Part shown: positions 16,686-25,405 of the stretch, piece after piece
How the letters are laid out: each line of letters opens with the position of its first letter
How positions within the stretch are numbered: position 1 is the stretch's first letter
Origin: an uncultured Myxococcales bacterium
GTDB lineage: Bacteria; Myxococcota; Myxococcia; Myxococcales; Myxococcaceae
Direction of reading: 5' to 3'
Assembly (NCBI GenBank): GCA_937980205.1
Contig: CALJKW010000050.1
Coordinates: forward strand, 124,001 to 188,000
DNA length: 64,000 nucleotides
Notes under the pieces: generated by a model
Seen by the model: only the letters and a program-made list of their open reading frames with translations
Told to the model about the DNA's origin: nothing
The model's database searches: none
Position numbers and translations under genes: made by a program

Positions 16686-16697
16686 GCGCTGCCCAGG

Positions 16698-19034
16698 TCA
16701 ACGCACCGCGCGGCGCAACCGCAGTGCGTTGGCGATCACCGAGACGGAGCTCAGCGCCATCGCAGCGCTCGCGAGCATCGGCCCCAGGATGCCGAGAGCG
16801 GCCACCGGAACGCCGAGCATGTTGTAGACGAACGCGAAGAAGAGATTCTGGCGGATGTTGCGCATCACTTCCCGCGACAGCGCCACCGCGCGGACGATGC
16901 CGTTCAAGTCTCCCTTCACGAGCGTCACGCCTGCGCTCTGCATGGCGACGTCGGTGCCGGTGCCCATCGCGATGCCGACGTGGGCCCGCGCCAGCGCCGG
17001 GGCATCGTTGATGCCGTCGCCCGCCATCGCGACCGTCCGGCCCTCCGCCGCGAGCTTGCCGACGAAGTCGGCCTTGCCCTCGGGCGAAGCACCAGCCTCG
17101 AAGCGCGTGATGCCCAGCTTGCGCGCAACGGCAGCGGCGGTGCCCTGGGCATCTCCGGTGAGCATCACGACCTCGATGCCGGCCGCTTTGAGGGCCTCGA
17201 TCGCGCCGGCGGCGGTCGCCTTGATCGGGTCGGCGATGGAAATGACGCCAGCGGGCTTCCCGTCGATGGCGACCAGCACGGCGGTCTGGCCGTCGGCGCG
17301 CAACGCCTCTGCGCGCGAGCGCAGGGGCGAGGCATCGACGCCTTCCTCGCCGAGCAGGCGCTCGGTGCCGACGGCGACGCGCCGGTCCTCGACGTGCCCG
17401 ACGATGCCGCGGCCGACGTGCGCCTCGAAGTCGACGGCGCGCGGGACGCGAACGTTCCGCTCGGCGGCTGCAGCCAAGACGGCCGACGCGAGCGGGTGCT
17501 CGCTCGCCTGCTCGAGCGACGCGGCGTGCGCCAACACGGTGGCTTCGTCGAACCCGGGCGTCGTCGAGAGACTGACGACCCGCGGCTTGCCCTCGGTGAG
17601 CGTGCCGGTCTTGTCGACGACGAGCGTGTTCACCTTCTCCATCCGCTCGAGCGACTCGGCGCTCTTGATGAGGACGCCGAGCTGCGCGCCGCGGCCGATG
17701 CCGACCATGACGGACATGGGCGTCGCGAGGCCGAGCGCGCAGGGGCACGCGATGATGAGCACGGTGACCGCATTGACGAGCGCGTGCGTGAGCTTCGGCT
17801 CGGGACCAAGGACCGCCCAGGCGATGGCCGTGGCGACCGCGACGAGCAACACGGCCGGCACGAACCAGGCGGACACGCGGTCCGCGAGGCGCTGCACCGG
17901 AGCGCGGCTGCGCTGAGCCTCGTTGACGAGCTGCACGATGCGAGAGAGCAGGGTCTCGTCGCCGACGCGCGTCGCCCGCATCACGAACGAGCCGCGGCCG
18001 TTGACGGTGCCGCCGGTGACGGGGTCGCTCGGGCGCTTCTCGACGGGGATCGGTTCCCCGGTGACCATCGACTCGTCGATGCTGCTCTGGCCCTCGAGGA
18101 CGACACCGTCGACGGGCACGCTCTCTCCGGGGCGCACGCGCAGCTTCTCGCCGTGCTTCACGTGCTCGAGCGGCACGTCGACCTCGGCCCCGTCGTCGAG
18201 CACGCGGCGGGCGGTGTTCGGCTTGAGCCGGAGCAGGCTCTTCAGCGCGCCGGCCGTGGCGTGACGCGCGCGCAGCTCCAGCACCTGTCCGAGCAGCACG
18301 AGCGTGGTGATGACCGACGCAGCCTCGAAGTAGACGGGCGCCATGCCGCCGTGCACGAGCGTGTGGGGCAGCGACTCGGGGAAGAGCGTGGCGAAGACGC
18401 TGAAGGCGAACGCGGCTCCGGTGCCGAGGGCGATCAGCGTGAACATGTTGAGCTTCAGCGTGACGACCGACTTCCAGCCGCGCTGGAAGAACGGCCAGCC
18501 GCCCCACAGCACGACGGGCGTGGAGAGCACCAGCTGCGTCCACGTCATCACGCTCGGCGAGAGGAGCCGCTGCAGCGGCTGGCCTGGGATGAGATCGGAC
18601 ATCGCGAGCAGGAACGTCGGGACCGTGAGCGCGGCGCTGACGACGAAGCGCCGCTTCATGTCAACGTACTCGGCGTCCTCGGTGTCGGCCGCGGTCACCG
18701 TCTTCGGCTCGAGCGCCATGCCGCAGATGGGGCAGCTGCCGGGGCCCTTCTGCACGATCTCCGGGTGCATCGGGCAGGTGTAGAGGGCGTCGTCCGCCGC
18801 CTGCTTGGTGGGCGCCGGCTGCTGGGGCTGCGGCGTCCGCATGGCCGAGCGCCCGTGCGGCGTGTCGAGGAACTTCGTCCGGCAGCTGGCGCTGCAGAAG
18901 TAGTGGACGTGGTTGCCGTGCGCGACGGTGCCGCCGCGCGGGTTCTTCTTGTCGACCTTCATCCCGCAGATGGGGTCGATCGCCAAGTCTGCGTCTTCCG
19001 GCTCGTGCGCTGCGTGATGGTGATTCGAGGCCAT
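16698..19034 (-). CDS. copA: Copper-exporting P1B-1 ATPase with YHS and CPMHP domains
   Basis: A 778-residue P-type ATPase. Residues 1-65 hold His-rich sequence and a YHS-like domain (DPICGMKV...HYFCSASCRTKF). Residues 85-110 are a CPMHP metal-binding domain. Eight membrane helices follow. Diagnostic motifs are TGEP (actuator), IACPCALG in transmembrane helix 6, DKTGT (phosphorylated Asp), SEHPL (nucleotide domain), GDGINDAPAL, and FAFVYN plus MALSSVS in the last two helices. The CPC/YN/MxxSS set is that of Cu(I) P1B-1 pumps. It should export Cu(I) from the cytoplasm to the periplasm. A GGGAG site lies 8 bases before the ATG. It follows czcA by 88 bases on the same strand and is probably the last gene of that operon. 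Confidence 0.93.
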   Translation of the reverse strand: MASNHHHAAHEPEDADLAIDPICGMKVDKKNPRGGTVAHGNHVHYFCSASCRTKFLDTPHGRSAMRTPQPQQPAPTKQAADDALYTCPMHPEIVQKGPGSCPICGMALEPKTVTAADTEDAEYVDMKRRFVVSAALTVPTFLLAMSDLIPGQPLQRLLSPSVMTWTQLVLSTPVVLWGGWPFFQRGWKSVVTLKLNMFTLIALGTGAAFAFSVFATLFPESLPHTLVHGGMAPVYFEAASVITTLVLLGQVLELRARHATAGALKSLLRLKPNTARRVLDDGAEVDVPLEHVKHGEKLRVRPGESVPVDGVVLEGQSSIDESMVTGEPIPVEKRPSDPVTGGTVNGRGSFVMRATRVGDETLLSRIVQLVNEAQRSRAPVQRLADRVSAWFVPAVLLVAVATAIAWAVLGPEPKLTHALVNAVTVLIIACPCALGLATPMSVMVGIGRGAQLGVLIKSAESLERMEKVNTLVVDKTGTLTEGKPRVVSLSTTPGFDEATVLAHAASLEQASEHPLASAVLAAAAERNVRVPRAVDFEAHVGRGIVGHVEDRRVAVGTERLLGEEGVDASPLRSRAEALRADGQTAVLVAIDGKPAGVISIADPIKATAAGAIEALKAAGIEVVMLTGDAQGTAAAVARKLGITRFEAGASPEGKADFVGKLAAEGRTVAMAGDGINDAPALARAHVGIAMGTGTDVAMQSAGVTLVKGDLNGIVRAVALSREVMRNIRQNLFFAFVYNMLGVPVAALGILGPMLASAAMALSSVSVIANALRLRRAVR

Positions 19035-19122
19035 GTGAGTTCTCCCGTGCTGGTTTCATTCCGGCTGACGGACCTCCCCGCACGGCATTACAGGCCTCGT
19101 CAGCTCGTGGTGTTTCAGCCGG

Positions 19123-22100
19123 TTACGGTCGGCCTTTGGCGCTGGCGGTCTCCCTTCCGAAGCGCGCGTACAAGACGGGTAGCACCAGCAACGTCAGCAG
19201 CGTGGCTGAGAGCAAGCCGCCAATCACCACCGTGGCGAGTGGCCGTTGCACCTCCGATCCTGGCGCCGTCGAAACCGCCATCGGAATGAAACCGAGCGAA
19301 GCGACCATCGCGGTCATGAGCACCGGACGAAGACGCAGCTCCGCAGCTTTTCCGATCGCATCGTCGTGGGGCAGGCCCTCGGCCTCAAGGTGGCGCGCAA
19401 AGGCGACCAGCACGAGGCCGTTCAGCACCGCGACGCCAAAGAGCGCGATGAAGCCGACACCTGCCGAGATCGAAAATGGGATGCCCCGAATCCACAGCGC
19501 GAAGACACCGCCGGCGACCGAGAACGGAACGCAGAGGAAGATGAGCGCCGCCGACCGCCACGACCTGAACGTGAGCCACAGCAGGAACGCGATCAGCGCC
19601 AGAGCGATCGGCACGACGACCGCCAGCCGCTGCCGGGCCTCGAGGTAGTGGCCGAATTGGCCGCCCCACTGGAGCCGATATCCCTCCGGCAATTTCACCT
19701 GCGACTCGACCTTCGCTTTCGTCTCGTTGACCACCGACAGCAGGTCGCGACCTCGGACGTTGAACTCGACGGTGAACCTGCGGGACTGAGCCTCGCGGCT
19801 GACCTGGGCCGGTCCGGTGGTGAACTCCAGGTCCGCGACGTCACCCAGCGGAACGACCTGGCCGGTCACGGCGCGAAGCGGCAGCATGCGCATCGCTTCG
19901 AGGTCGTCCTCGAAGGCGTGCGCGACGCGGATCACGATGCCGAAGCGGCGCTCGCCCTCGAGCACCTCTCCGACGTGATGGCCGACCGCGAGTGTCTCCG
20001 TCACCTGGTTGACGTCCTCGATGGTGAGGCCGTACCGCGCGAGCCGGTTCCGATCCGGATGGATGCGCAGGTACTTGAGCCCCTGTACCTGCTCGACCCG
20101 GACGTCGACCGCGCCCGGCACACTGCGCGCGACCGAGGCGATGCGATCGCCCAGCCGCGCCAGCTCCGCGAGGTCGCGCCCATAGACCAGCACGCCGACG
20201 TCCGACCGAATGCCGGCGACGAGCTCATTGGTGCGCATCTGAATCGGCTGGGAGATGGCTCCGCCGACCTCCGGCGACTCGGCCAGCACGCGTGCAACCT
20301 TCTCGGCGACTCCCGCTTTCGTCACGCCGCGTGCCCACGTCTCGCGAGCCTTCAGCTGCAGGTAGACGTCGGACGCCTCGAGGCTCATCGGGTCAGTGGC
20401 GAGCTCCGGCGACCCGATGCGCGAGACGACCCGCTGCACCTCCGGGACCTTCTGCAGCAGTGCGTCCCCCAGCTGCACGTCGGTGCGCACCGACTCGGTC
20501 AGCGAGGCTCCGGTCAGTCTGCGTGCCTCGATGAGCAGGTCGCCTTCATCGAGCTGGGGAACGAACTCGGCGCCGAGGCGGGTGAAGCCGACGGCGGCCG
20601 CTGCGATGACAGCGAGCGCGATCGTCACCGTCAGCAGTCGTCTGTGCATCACGCGGCGGAGAGTCGGGACGTAGAGTGCGTGCGCCTTGCGCAGCAGCCA
20701 CGTGTCGCCGTGGCCGGGCGATGGCTTGATGAGCCAGCTCGCGAGCACGGGCACCAGGGTCAACGACAGAATGAATGCGCCGAGCAGGCACAGCAGTACG
20801 GTCGTCGCCATCGGTCTGAACAACTTCCCCTCGACGCCGATGAGCGCCAGCACCGGCAGGTAGACGATGGCGATGATGGCCTCCCCGAAGATGCTCGCGG
20901 CGCGCACCTCGAGCGTCGCGGCTTCCACGACGGCGGTGCGCTCCGCGTCGCCGAGCGGCACCGCAACGGCACGCTGGCGCTCGGACAGGCGCCGCACCGT
21001 GTTCTCCACGATGATGACGGCTCCATCCACGAGCAGCCCGAAGTCGATGGCTCCGAGGCTCATCAGGTTGCCGGACAGCCCGAGCGCGTTCATCACGGTG
21101 ACGGCGAACAGCAGCGCGAGCGGAATGGTCGCCGCGACGATCAACCCGGCGCGCAGATCGCCCAGCAGCACCAGCAGCACCACGATCACCAGCAGGGCGC
21201 CGCCGAGCAGGTTCTCTCCAACGGTGGCCATCGTCCGATTGACCATCATCGAGCGGTCGTAGAACGGCTCGATGCGGGTGCCCTCCGGAAGCGACGGAAC
21301 GAGCTCGTCCAGCTTGCGCTTCACGGCTTCGGTGACGTTCCGCGAGTTCTCGCCCTTGAGCATCAGCGTGACTCCGACGACGACCTCGCCGACGCCGGCT
21401 TCGGTCGCGGCTCCCCGTCGCAGCTTCGGCCCGAAGCGGACGTCCCCGACCGTCGCGACCGTGATCGGAACGCCTTGCGGTGTGGCGCCGATCACGACGC
21501 GCTTGAGGTCATCGAGGCTGCGCACGAGGCCGTCGGTACCGATGACGAAGTGCTCGCGGTTGCGCTCGATGTAGCCGCCGCCCGCATTCGCGTTCGACTT
21601 GTGTAGCGCCTCGGCCACCTGCGCGACCGAGACTCCGGCCGCCTGCATGCGGCCAGGATCGAGCACCACCTGGTATTGCCGGTCTTCGCCCCCGAAGCTG
21701 TTGACCTCGACGATGCCCGGCACCATGCGCAGCTGCGGTGCGATGAACCAGTCGAGCTGCTCCTCGAGCTGCATCAGCGTCAGGCGGTCGTTGCGCACGA
21801 CGAACTGAAAAACCTCGCCCAGCCCGGTCGTGATCGGCCCGAGCTCGGGCCGGCCGTATTGCGTCGGCACGGCGCTCTCCGCCTCCCGCATCCGCTCGCT
21901 CACCAGCTGCCGCGCCCAATAGATGTCGGTGCCGTCCGAGAAGACGACCGTGACGACCGACACCCCGTACTTCGAAATCGAGCGGACCTCGGTGGATCGC
22001 GGAATGCCGGCCATCGCCCGCTCCACGGGAACCGTCACGTACTGCTCCACCTCGACGGGCGACAGCGCCGGCGCGGCGGTGATGATCTGGACCTGGACGT

Positions 22101-22239
22101 TCGTGATGTCCGGTACGACATCGACCGGCAGCTGAAACGCCGAGCGGATGCCGACGGCCACGAAGAGCACGGTGACGGCCACGACCACCGGCCTGTTCGC
22201 GAGCGACCATCGGACGACGGCGCCGAAGAGCGCGAGCAT
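19123..22239 (-). CDS. czcA: CzcA-type divalent heavy-metal RND pump
   Basis: A 1038-residue HME-RND pump. Transmembrane helix 4 reads AIDFGLLVDGAVIIVEN, with the Asp, Asp and Glu that CzcA needs for proton/cation antiport. This separates it from the CusA-like pump and points to Zn, Co, Cd or Ni. The start ATG at 22239 shares one base with the stop of the adaptor gene (TGATG). The remaining architecture is standard: helix 1, periplasmic loop from PDVVPDITNVQVQI, helices 2-6, a second large loop and helices 8-12. Which metal it exports cannot be read from the sequence. Its operon also contains a copper ATPase, so the whole set may respond to several metals. Confidence 0.9.
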   Translation of the reverse strand: MLALFGAVVRWSLANRPVVVAVTVLFVAVGIRSAFQLPVDVVPDITNVQVQIITAAPALSPVEVEQYVTVPVERAMAGIPRSTEVRSISKYGVSVVTVVFSDGTDIYWARQLVSERMREAESAVPTQYGRPELGPITTGLGEVFQFVVRNDRLTLMQLEEQLDWFIAPQLRMVPGIVEVNSFGGEDRQYQVVLDPGRMQAAGVSVAQVAEALHKSNANAGGGYIERNREHFVIGTDGLVRSLDDLKRVVIGATPQGVPITVATVGDVRFGPKLRRGAATEAGVGEVVVGVTLMLKGENSRNVTEAVKRKLDELVPSLPEGTRIEPFYDRSMMVNRTMATVGENLLGGALLVIVVLLVLLGDLRAGLIVAATIPLALLFAVTVMNALGLSGNLMSLGAIDFGLLVDGAVIIVENTVRRLSERQRAVAVPLGDAERTAVVEAATLEVRAASIFGEAIIAIVYLPVLALIGVEGKLFRPMATTVLLCLLGAFILSLTLVPVLASWLIKPSPGHGDTWLLRKAHALYVPTLRRVMHRRLLTVTIALAVIAAAAVGFTRLGAEFVPQLDEGDLLIEARRLTGASLTESVRTDVQLGDALLQKVPEVQRVVSRIGSPELATDPMSLEASDVYLQLKARETWARGVTKAGVAEKVARVLAESPEVGGAISQPIQMRTNELVAGIRSDVGVLVYGRDLAELARLGDRIASVARSVPGAVDVRVEQVQGLKYLRIHPDRNRLARYGLTIEDVNQVTETLAVGHHVGEVLEGERRFGIVIRVAHAFEDDLEAMRMLPLRAVTGQVVPLGDVADLEFTTGPAQVSREAQSRRFTVEFNVRGRDLLSVVNETKAKVESQVKLPEGYRLQWGGQFGHYLEARQRLAVVVPIALALIAFLLWLTFRSWRSAALIFLCVPFSVAGGVFALWIRGIPFSISAGVGFIALFGVAVLNGLVLVAFARHLEAEGLPHDDAIGKAAELRLRPVLMTAMVASLGFIPMAVSTAPGSEVQRPLATVVIGGLLSATLLTLLVLPVLYARFGRETASAKGRP

Positions 22240-23405
22240 CAGTGCTCGTCCTCTGCGAGCGTCGACTTGAGCAGCAGGCTCTTCAGCGTGAAGACGCCGC
22301 GCGAGACGACCTCTTCGCCCTCGTCCAGGCCCTGAAGCACCTGCACCTGGCCGAGCGCCGCTTCACCGAGCATCACCTCGTGGACGACGAAGTCGCCGTC
22401 CGCCGCCCTGACGAAAACGATCTTCTTGTCGCCGACCTCAGCGACGGCCGACCGCGGAACCAGCAACGTCGGTTTCTCCGGGCCCCGCTCGCCAGACGCG
22501 ACGTGCGCCGTACCGAACAAGCCGAGCCGCAGCCGCCCGTCCGCATTGCTCAGCCTGACCCTCGCGGTCAGCGTCCGCGCCACCGGATCCGTCTGTTGAC
22601 CCAGATGTTCCACGACGCCGTGAAAGCGCTCGTTGGGGAAGGCGTTCAGCTGGACCTCGGCGGGCGAGCCGAGCTTCAATCGCTCGAGGTCCTTCTCGAA
22701 GATGCGACCCAGAAACCAGACCTCGGACAAGTCGACGATCGTCGCCAGCACGTGGTCGGCTGTGACGGGTTGACCCACCACGGCATCGCGAGTCACGACG
22801 CTCCCGGTGAGCGGCGCCCGTAGGCTGACCAGAAAGCCGAGGCCGCTCTCCGTACTCGCGCCGATCGCGCCGAGCTGGTCGCCGAAGGCGCGCGCCTCCG
22901 ACTCCTGGGCTCTGGCCTCGGCTTCGGCATCGAGCAGGGCCTGTTCCGAGCCCAGGCCGCTCTCTCGCAAGGCTTTGAGTCGCTCGACGTTGGCTCGAGC
23001 GGCTTTGGCCTTCGCCATGGCCGACGCATGAGCGCCTCGCAGCCGGCCGACGTCGGGCACGCGGAGCACCGCCAGGATGTCGCCTTTCTTCACCAGGCTG
23101 CCCTCGTTGAAAGAGACCTGCTCGAGGCGGCCAGGCACCGCGGCCGATAGCTTTGCCGAGCGGTCGGGGATCGCGGCGATCTCCCCTGGGAGGGCCACCG
23201 TCGCGGCGAGCGGAGCGCTCACCGCCTTCTGCGTTTCAATCCCGGCCGTGCGAACCGTGTCTGGCGGGACCCGCAGCTGTCGAGGCAACTGTTCATGCTC
23301 TTCTTCGTGCTCATGAGCAGGCGCGGCGTGCTCCGTGGCCGGTTCCGCCGGCTGCTTGCAAGCGCCAGCGATGAGCAGCGTGGTCAGCGCGAAGCGCAGT
23401 TTCAT
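22239..23405 (-). CDS. czcB: CzcB-type lipoprotein membrane fusion protein
   Basis: A 388-residue adaptor of a divalent-metal RND system. The start at 23405 overlaps the czcC stop (ATGA) and yields a lipoprotein signal with cleavage before Cys16 (LLIAGACKQP). A His/Glu-rich segment (HAAPAHEHEEEHE) follows directly and could bind metal. The adaptor body includes the barrel-sandwich strand LSAAVPGRLEQVSFNEGSLV, an Ala/Glu-rich alpha-hairpin (about 115-175) and the beta-barrel region DLSEVWFLGRIFE. It should bridge the CzcA pump and the CzcC channel. Unlike the cus adaptor, it has no CPMHP domain. Confidence 0.9.
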   Translation of the reverse strand: MKLRFALTTLLIAGACKQPAEPATEHAAPAHEHEEEHEQLPRQLRVPPDTVRTAGIETQKAVSAPLAATVALPGEIAAIPDRSAKLSAAVPGRLEQVSFNEGSLVKKGDILAVLRVPDVGRLRGAHASAMAKAKAARANVERLKALRESGLGSEQALLDAEAEARAQESEARAFGDQLGAIGASTESGLGFLVSLRAPLTGSVVTRDAVVGQPVTADHVLATIVDLSEVWFLGRIFEKDLERLKLGSPAEVQLNAFPNERFHGVVEHLGQQTDPVARTLTARVRLSNADGRLRLGLFGTAHVASGERGPEKPTLLVPRSAVAEVGDKKIVFVRAADGDFVVHEVMLGEAALGQVQVLQGLDEGEEVVSRGVFTLKSLLLKSTLAEDEH

Positions 23406-24670
23406 CGGCGCTCTCCTTCCAGCGGAATTGCAGCCGCGCGCGCGTATCGAACCGAGGCGAGGGCGAGCGCCTCGCGTGCGTCGACGTCGGCGAGCAGCAG
23501 CTGCGTCAGCGCCTGCTGCGAAACGATGGCTTCGCGCACCGCGAGCCGCGCCGCCTTCACCTCGCGCGAAATCGCCGCGAGGGCGGAGATCGCCGCGGCC
23601 GTTCGCTCGGCTGTGTACAGAGACCGGATTCGTCGTCGGGTCTCGAGCTCGGCCCCTGCCGCGATGAGCTCGAGCTGCAGGTCCCGCTTCAGGCGGTCGG
23701 CGTCGGCAGTGGCCTTCTCGGCCAGCGCGAGGTGCTCGGCGATTTGCCCGGCGGCGGTGAACCCGACGGGGTGCGGCAGGGGTATCGGCAACTGCAAGCC
23801 GACGCCGAAGACGCGCTCGTTGAAGCCGTCGTTCTGCGCGTAGATCGAAATGGTCGGGTTCGGGGCTCGCGAGCGCCGCAACAGTGCGATGCGGTGCTCC
23901 AAGGCGGTGATGTCGCGCGCCGAGGCCTGCAGCTCGGCCCGTTGCGGCAGCGTGACCGAGGGCGCTCCGTCGATGCCCGACAACGGCTCGAGCGGGCCGA
24001 CCGCATCGGCGAGCGCTGAGGCTCCGATGAGAACCGTCAAGCGCTCGCGCTGAAGGCGCAGCTCCTGCTCGGCGAGGAGCGAGCGCTCGGCCGCTTCGAG
24101 CGCGAGGGCTTCGGCGACCCTTCCGTCCACCTCGGAAACGAGCCCGTGGGCCGCCATCGCGCGCACCGTCGCGGAGAACTCTGCCGCTGCGTTCCCGATG
24201 CTCGTTCTGACGGCGCTTCGTTCGGTTGCGGCCAGCGTTCCGAAGTAGCTCTCCCAGGCTGCCTGGCACAGGGACTGGCGAGTCGCCTCGAGCCGTGAAG
24301 ACTGGGCTGCGACCTCGGCGTCGGCCGTTTCGAGGCGAAGTCCCCGCTGGCCGGCGACCTCGAGCTCTTGGGCGACACCGACGCTCCAATTGAGCGCGTT
24401 GTTACCGGGGATCGAGCGCGTTCCAACACTGCCATTCACGTTTGGATTGGAGGGCAGGATAGGGCGCGCCGCCTCGCGACGGCCCTCGGCTGCGCGCAGC
24501 TGCGCGGCTTCCGCTCGCAGCAATGGGCTCGCTGCCAGCACGCACGCGACGACATTGGAGCGGTCGATGCGTGGCGGGCAAGGCTCCTGCGCCTGGGCGA
24601 GCCCGGCAATGAGTGCAGCGGTGGCGATGGCCAGACCGAGGCGCGGTCCAGCCCAGAACGACGCGTTCAT
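23402..24670 (-). CDS. czcC: CzcC-type outer-membrane efflux channel
   Basis: A 422-residue TolC-like protein. It has a clean signal peptide (PRLGLAIATAALIAGLAQAQ, cleaved after AQA) and a GGAGAGA ribosome-binding site just upstream of the ATG. The mature protein shows the two-fold repeat of coiled helices typical of outer-membrane factors (LLRAEAAQLRAAEGRREAA and the later ELQASARDITALEHRIALL). The Pro-rich strand GVGLQLPIPLPHPVG corresponds to the membrane beta-barrel strand of CzcC relatives. It is the channel of the czcCBA system and overlaps czcB by four bases. Confidence 0.88.
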   Translation of the reverse strand: MNASFWAGPRLGLAIATAALIAGLAQAQEPCPPRIDRSNVVACVLAASPLLRAEAAQLRAAEGRREAARPILPSNPNVNGSVGTRSIPGNNALNWSVGVAQELEVAGQRGLRLETADAEVAAQSSRLEATRQSLCQAAWESYFGTLAATERSAVRTSIGNAAAEFSATVRAMAAHGLVSEVDGRVAEALALEAAERSLLAEQELRLQRERLTVLIGASALADAVGPLEPLSGIDGAPSVTLPQRAELQASARDITALEHRIALLRRSRAPNPTISIYAQNDGFNERVFGVGLQLPIPLPHPVGFTAAGQIAEHLALAEKATADADRLKRDLQLELIAAGAELETRRRIRSLYTAERTAAAISALAAISREVKAARLAVREAIVSQQALTQLLLADVDAREALALASVRYARAAAIPLEGERR

Positions 24671-24754
24671 TTTTCTCTCCTGGAGGTGGACGCGCGCGAG
24701 CCCCTTGGCAGCACCACGCTGCCGGGCTTCACGCGCGAAGTCGCAAGCCAGCGC

Positions 24755-25024
24755 CTAGGAGAGAATGGGGGGAGGCGTCGGGGGCGCCGGGGCCTCGATG
24801 CTGCCGACCGGCAGCTCGGGCGGCGCAGCGTCGATTGCCGGCGGTGAGACGGCGATCGCCACGACCGGGGGAGAGCTGAACGAGCTCGCGCAGCAGGGAC
24901 ACAAGGTGCACGAGTCCATGAAGCTCGCGTCGTCGTCACAGGGCTGGTCGACGTCGTCCACGACCTGGCCGCCCAGGCTCAGTGCGAGCAGCAGCGCGAA
25001 GCGTGTCGTCCAGACGCGGCCCAC
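24755..25024 (-). CDS. Small exported Cys-cluster protein preceding czcCBA
   Basis: An 89-residue protein beginning at GTG 25024. It has a short basic start, a hydrophobic core (FALLLALSLGG) and then an acidic stretch with a Cys cluster, DSCTLCPCCASSF, around residues 37-50. The C-terminal part is Pro-rich (APAPPTPPPIL). It ends 84 bases before czcC on the same strand and is probably the first gene of the czcCBA-copA operon. The Cys cluster suggests metal sensing or buffering in the periplasm. A Cys-rich small protein stands in the matching position before the plus-strand efflux operon near 30.0 kb. I do not recognise the family. Confidence 0.55.
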   Translation of the reverse strand: MGRVWTTRFALLLALSLGGQVVDDVDQPCDDDASFMDSCTLCPCCASSFSSPPVVAIAVSPPAIDAAPPELPVGSIEAPAPPTPPPILS

Positions 25025-25119
25025 GGCCCCGAGCTAACAGGGTGCGGCGCGGCGCGCAAACCCGGCTCTCTGGACACGCCAGGAGGTCCGTTGCGTAGCC
25101 GTGGTCGCAGGTGATCCCG

Positions 25120-25330
25120 TCAGGCCGCGCTTGGTAGGGCTTGAACGAGCTTCTTGCAGGCTTCCTCGCACTCCCGGCAAGCCTTTGCGCATGCGGAGCA
25201 ATGCTCATGCTCCTTCGCGTGGCGGAACGCACTCTGCGGCGCAGGCCGCGCATGCTTCCCGGCACCCATCGAGCTGACGGCGCAGGGACGGTGACGTCGG
25301 CGCTGACGACCCGGGCGAGCAGCCGCCGCG
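25120..25330 (-). pseudogene. Remnant of a Csp-like four-helix copper-storage protein (DUF326)
   Basis: On the minus strand one frame reads RQLDGCREACAACAAEC. After a shift of one base near 25222-25230 it continues RHAKEHEHCSACAKACRECEEACKKL to a TGA at 25120-25122. The joined Cys spacing (CxxxC, CxxxC, CxxC...) is that of four-helix-bundle copper-binding proteins. A stop codon at 25331-25333 and the lack of any start codon show that the N-terminal helices are missing. An ATG at 25269 could still make about 49 residues with the last Cys helices. I take it as a broken gene beside the czc operon. Bases 25025-25119 between it and the Cys-cluster gene show nothing clear. Confidence 0.6.
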
Positions 25331-25405
25331 TCAGGATCCGGCGACGACCAGGTCAATCTCGGCGCCTCCGCCGTTCTTCGGTCGACCGCACGCGCTGGCA
25401 GCCAG

